Notes under the pieces: model-generated
What the model saw: only the letters and a program-made list of their open reading frames with translations
Database searches by the model: none
What the model was told of the DNA's origin: nothing
Source of the DNA: Spirochaetaceae bacterium
Lineage (GTDB): Bacteria; Spirochaetota; Leptospiria; Leptospirales; Leptonemataceae
NCBI GenBank assembly: GCA_002730875.1
Contig: PCBI01000003.1
Location: 150,789-214,788, forward strand
Direction: 5' to 3'
Length of the DNA: 64,000 nucleotides
Shown: positions 61,132 to 64,000 of the stretch, in pieces
How positions within the stretch are numbered: position 1 is the stretch's first letter
Layout: each line of letters opens with the position of its first letter
Program-made: the position numbers and the translations under genes

Positions 61132-63129
61132 CTTCTTCTCATAGGATCCGACGCTGGAACCCAGGATCCGTTTCTGTAGTTCCACCAGGGTATCCAATAC
61201 ACTGGACTTTAGATGGATGAACTCCACGATACCCTTCTGACTCAATGCATCCTTGCTTTCGGGCAACCCGGCCACTATGACCGGAAGGCCTTTTTCTTTA
61301 GCTATTGGCATTATTGCATCGGCAAGCTGCTCGTATTCTTCATCACTGGAGCAAAGCGTCAGCGCCACAACGTTGCTATTCTTCGAAAGCTTATCTTTGA
61401 GAAAGCTGGCCGCCGAAGCGCTGTCGCCCAGAGATCCGGGATCTTCCACAGCGAAACCTGCACAGCCCAGGAAGTTCTGCGAAAATGCCGCTCTTGCCCG
61501 TTGCATGGCCAACTTACCGGCAGGGACCAGAAGTATTTCGGGACGAAAACCCTTCTGTTCTTCGTAAGATTTGAAGTGTATTCTAAGATCCTCAAAACCC
61601 GCGGTGGCTCGTCCAAATCGCACAGGGACCACGGTTTTTCCGGTGGATTCATCGCTTTCCAGGTGGACGCCATTGATCCAGTGACCGCTGTAAGGATCAA
61701 ACCGTAGCTCGCGCACATCTTCTTTTAAGGAAGGATATTGGTTGGCTCCTACGTACGTAGAACGCCTGGACCCTACTCGGGCCAGGGACTCCTCCAACTG
61801 CTTTGAGAGTTCCTTCTGGATGGTTCCCGACTTAAGGTTTTCCAGAAAGCCTCCGTCGGTCTCCAGGGACTGGAAGTCCTGAAATGAAGCCGAAGCAAGA
61901 TCATCGGTTAGCGTTTCCAGATAATAGGATCCACCGCCCGGGTCGGCCACCTGCTGCAAATAGCTTTCGTGTCGAATCAAGTTCTGGATATTGCGAGCCA
62001 TTCGCCGGGAGAAGGCATCTTCCCGGTCCGTTATCAGATGAAATGGATGTACGGTATGGCGTTGCGTTCCGCCCAGAACGGCGCTAATGCTCTGCGTAGT
62101 GGCACGCAGCATGTTTGTGTAGGGGTCCAGTGCCGAAAGTTCAAACACCGACGTTTCCGTGGATTGCTGCAGGGCGCAGGCCGCTTTCCAATCGCCGGTC
62201 TCCTTTCCTTCTTTTTCGCAGACTTCCGCATAGGCCGCAGCGATCTGGGACCACAGGAAGCGAGCCGACCTTAGCTTTGCCATTTCGGGGAAAAAGCTAG
62301 ATGATATGGCGCTGCGAAGATGGATGGACTTCAGAGCGTCAGCCAGATTTAATCCGCGCTCGGTCAATTCGCTCAAATAATAGGCGGCCAGGGACAGACC
62401 AAAAGCCAGTTCCGTGCGAATGTTGGCCCCGGCATAACGGAATAGATGAGCGCTGGCATTCAGAAGCGGCCGGGCTCCTTTTTTCAGATAGTTCGCGGCC
62501 GCATCCAGATCCTCCCGGATCTCCGTTTCCATGGCAGAAACATCCACCGCCCCTATACGCAAATACCTGGCTACAGGATCGGCCGAGATGAAGACTTGAT
62601 CCGCCGGTTGTGCGAATGCCCAGTCCAGAAGCTCTGTGGCATCTTTAAGATGAATCTCCAGATCCAGGTTCAACTTGATCCGGTCTAAATCGATCCTCTT
62701 GCAAAACTGTACTGCATGCGACACATAAGCGGCATCATTCAGCAAGATGCGAATGCTGCCCAGTTCATGACGATAGAACTCCTGGAGCAGGTCTTCCAGC
62801 TCCTGGTCTTTATGGTGCAGAGAAAAATCCAGGGTCTGTTCGGTGAGCCAGACGTTGGCCCTTTCTTGAATGCTTCGTAGATATGGATACTTTCCAGGAA
62901 GGTGGTTTTCCAATCCGGCAGGCTTTTCGTCGGCAAGGTAGAAGGGTTTCAGGTTGAAGCCTTCCGCTGTCTTCCAGTCCAGCTTGCCCAGGGCTTTTTG
63001 AGGATCCTCCGGGTTCTTCAGATCCTTTAGAATACGCTCTTCCCAGGACTTGCGGTCCAGGGGTGAAAAATCTTCGAATAATTTCAGTTCCGGTTCTGGA
63101 AACAATTCCGGGTCCAGCTTAACACTCAT
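61126..63129 (-). CDS. mutA: Methylmalonyl-CoA mutase small subunit
   Basis: 667 residues. It is homologous to MutB but with the cobalamin-ligand DxHxxG motif missing, as expected of the non-catalytic subunit of the heterodimer: the C-terminal domain runs RPEILLVPAGKLAMQRARAAF where the catalytic subunit has DGHDRG. The TIM-barrel part retains ADPGGGSYYLETLTDDLA and ELSALDPYTNMLRATTQSISAVLGG (parts). It leads the operon. The predicted promoter is at 63202-63231, with a short hairpin in the leader (63184-63197). A weak GGAG sits only 2 nt before ATG 63129. The frame continues in phase beyond TGA into a 24-bp repeat. Confidence 0.93.
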   Translation of the reverse strand: MSVKLDPELFPEPELKLFEDFSPLDRKSWEERILKDLKNPEDPQKALGKLDWKTAEGFNLKPFYLADEKPAGLENHLPGKYPYLRSIQERANVWLTEQTLDFSLHHKDQELEDLLQEFYRHELGSIRILLNDAAYVSHAVQFCKRIDLDRIKLNLDLEIHLKDATELLDWAFAQPADQVFISADPVARYLRIGAVDVSAMETEIREDLDAAANYLKKGARPLLNASAHLFRYAGANIRTELAFGLSLAAYYLSELTERGLNLADALKSIHLRSAISSSFFPEMAKLRSARFLWSQIAAAYAEVCEKEGKETGDWKAACALQQSTETSVFELSALDPYTNMLRATTQSISAVLGGTQRHTVHPFHLITDREDAFSRRMARNIQNLIRHESYLQQVADPGGGSYYLETLTDDLASASFQDFQSLETDGGFLENLKSGTIQKELSKQLEESLARVGSRRSTYVGANQYPSLKEDVRELRFDPYSGHWINGVHLESDESTGKTVVPVRFGRATAGFEDLRIHFKSYEEQKGFRPEILLVPAGKLAMQRARAAFSQNFLGCAGFAVEDPGSLGDSASAASFLKDKLSKNSNVVALTLCSSDEEYEQLADAIMPIAKEKGLPVIVAGLPESKDALSQKGIVEFIHLKSSVLDTLVELQKRILGSSVGSYEKKA

Positions 63130-63171
63130 GACTCCAGATTCCAGAATTAAGCCTCTATGTCAGCAGAAAAT

Positions 63172-63295
63172 CGGAGGCGGGGTTGCCCGAGCGGGCAGGT
63201 TACATAATGCGGTAAGGTGAAATGCAGTCAAACATTCAGATGACCCGATAGTCGTCCGACTCGGCAAACCGCACAAATACAATTCCCCGCCTCCC
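63172..63295. repeat. Long-range inverted repeat around the mutA promoter
   Basis: GGAGGCGGGG (63173-63182) and CCCCGCCTCC (63285-63294) are perfect inverted copies 102 nt apart; extended by two bases with one bulge (TCGGAGGCGGGG against CCCCGCCTCCCGA). The candidate mutA promoter lies between the arms, so a single mutA transcript would carry only one arm. It may be a DNA-level element or part of a longer, unseen transcript. Confidence 0.55.
63202..63231 (-). promoter_or_regulatory. Candidate promoter of the mutA-mutB-meaB operon
   Basis: Read leftward, TTGACT (63231-63226) and TTATGT (63207-63202) are separated by 18 nt. This gives a leader of about 70 nt with the hairpin TGCCCG/CGGGCA (63184-63197). 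No cobalamin riboswitch B12 box was recognised. Confidence 0.4.
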
Positions 63296-63420
63296 GAAAG
63301 ATTCTTCTGATACCCTCACCTCGGAAGTCCTGAAACCAGGCAGCGCCAGCGACATTCTTTCATGACCTCTTCACTGGCATTAATCCAACCCGGCCTTCCA
63401 GACCTCCCGGCACTTCCGCC

Positions 63421-63540
63421 CGGGTCTCAATGACAACGAGCCCGTCCATTTATTGCATCCGTCGGCCTGCCGGCAAGGCACGGGTTGCAATGACAGCCAG
63501 CTCGTAAATCTTTTGCATCCAGCGGCCTGCCAGCAACGCG
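63421..63540. repeat. Two tandem copies of a 60-bp repeat
   Basis: Units at 63421-63480 and 63481-63540 each begin CGGGT(T/C)(T/G)CAATGACA and share TTGCATCC(G/A)(T/G)CGGCCTGCC near the end. They abut the 58-bp array and start with the same CGGGTT, so the two families are related or were joined by recombination. No protein-coding potential seen. Confidence 0.8.
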
Positions 63541-63821
63541 CGGGTTCCACTTAAAACCGGGAGCGCGCTATAACACGAACCCGGCGCTCCTTCCGCCCGG
63601 GTTCCACTTAAAACCCGGATCACGTTATAACACGAATCCCGCGACCCATCCGGCACGGGTTCCACTTAAAACCGGCAGCACGCTATAACACGAACCCCGC
63701 GACCCTTCCGGCACGGGTTCCACTTAAAACCGGCAGCACGCTATAACACGAACCCGGCGCTCCATCCGGCCCGGGTTCCACCTAAAACCCGGATCACGTT
63801 ATAACACGAACCCGGCTCTCC
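63541..63821. repeat. Five tandem copies of a 57-58-bp hairpin repeat
   Basis: Units start at 63541, 63598, 63656, 63714 and 63772. Each has CGGGTTCCAC(T/C)TAAAAC at the left, a CG(C/T)TATAACACGAA core and an end of either CGCGACCC or GGCGCTCC followed by (A/T)TCCGGC. CGGGTTC at the left pairs with GAACCCG in most units, so each unit can fold into a hairpin with GTTATAAC near the tip. Two middle variants and two end variants are shuffled between units, as expected from unequal crossover or gene conversion. The last unit is cut off by the terminator region. Confidence 0.85.
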
Positions 63822-63822
63822 C

Positions 63823-63847
63823 AAAAAAGAAATCGCGCAGCGATTTC
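63823..63847 (-). terminator. Rho-independent terminator (leftward)
   Basis: Read leftward: GAAATCGC, TGC loop, GCGATTTC (63847-63829) followed by six T's (63828-63823). This is a textbook intrinsic terminator for a transcript coming from the right edge of the window. No minus-strand gene ending here is convincing, so it may end a non-coding or outside transcript, or protect the repeat array from read-through. Confidence 0.75.
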
Positions 63848-63945
63848 CTCAATAGATCAGGTTTATGGTATTCTTTCGCGTGCGGATGGGGACCGGCTCT
63901 CAACGAAGGCGCCGGACAGGATGTCCGAATATCGGCGGAGACAGG

Positions 63946-64000
63946 ATGACCAAAGCCGACGAGGCGAGAGCAGACGGCACCGAAGATACTACAAGAAGGC
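63946..64000 (+). CDS. Possible 5' end of a rightward gene (partial)
   Basis: ATG 63946 has GGAG 5 nt upstream (63937-63940) and an open frame to the window edge, 18 codons, starting MTKADEARADGTEDTTRR. A 6-bp hairpin (CGGACA/TGTCCG, around 63913-63927) lies in its leader. Too short to identify; the hydrophilic start suggests a cytoplasmic protein. It could be chance. Confidence 0.3.
   Translation, partial: MTKADEARADGTEDTTRR

Noticed and set aside
63181..63200. tRNA-Ser-like start (GCCCGAGCGGGC)
   Set aside because: A simple 6-bp hairpin in the mutA leader; no downstream anticodon or T-arm.
63130..63420. Cobalamin riboswitch upstream of mutA
   Set aside because: Expected from the B12 dependence of the enzyme, but no B12-box-like motif or matching fold was recognised; only a small hairpin is seen.
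63541..63821. CRISPR array
   Set aside because: The stretches between the most constant parts are also conserved or come in just two versions; there are no unique spacers and no cas genes in the window.

Overview
The window reads as a chromosomal segment of a Gram-negative (diderm) spirochaete, most likely a relative of Leptospira, Leptonema or Turneriella. This is inference. It rests on a giant leftward frame of the kind I associate with Leptospira's longest proteins, a Leptospira-type surface-repeat lipoprotein, an LpxC-like enzyme, an outer-membrane barrel candidate, and the dense signalling repertoire (Aer-type PAS-cyclase, 7TM-cyclase, SpoIIE phosphatase with TPRs, two histidine kinases). 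GC is a little over 50% by eye. No rRNA, tRNA, insertion sequence, prophage or CRISPR array was recognised.

Layout. 1-14459 (minus) is one uninterrupted reading frame of at least 4,819 codons whose C-terminus lies outside the window. It is preceded on the same strand by a hairpin-bearing leader, three small exported or lipoprotein genes (14717-16415) and a MerR regulator (16493-16966). The MerR gene diverges from a membrane-anchored DJ-1/PfpI protein whose promoter carries a perfect 16-bp palindrome between -35 and -10. 18218-22483 is a peroxide-defence block: ahpF, ahpC, a surface-repeat lipoprotein and an OxyR-type regulator with both redox cysteines. An OxyR-like ATAG/CTAT site sits directly upstream of the ahpC promoter.

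22722-40000 is mixed: a divergent LpxC-like deacetylase, an SH3 lipoprotein, a PPK2 pair that looks like the two halves of a two-domain polyphosphate kinase, a pterin reductase/FolK pair, two histidine kinases, an Aer-PAS adenylate/guanylate cyclase, a catalase-related protein, a papain-like hydrolase, an HxlR regulator divergent from an F420/NADP-type reductase, and a site-2 protease with CBS domains. 40184-50018 holds a secreted trypsin-like protease, a choline-to-glycine-betaine gene set whose transporter looks remarkably like the animal neuronal choline transporter CHT1, an outer-membrane barrel candidate and an exported ankyrin protein.

50107-57618 (mostly minus) carries a large Cys/Met-type PLP enzyme coupled to rpiA, a SpoIIE-type phosphatase with an EF-hand in its sensor domain, and a 7TM adenylate cyclase. 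57781-63129 is a methylmalonyl-CoA mutase operon (mutA-mutB-meaB) in which the mutA frame continues in phase past its TGA into a 24-bp tandem repeat. The last 800 bases contain no long gene: a candidate mutA promoter, a long-range inverted repeat, a compound 60-bp/58-bp tandem array, a strong leftward terminator and possibly the start of a rightward gene.

The best candidates for something undescribed are the giant protein with its lipoprotein partners, the compound repeat array with its orphan terminator, the split PPK2, the in-frame repeat extension after mutA, and the CHT1-like choline import system.
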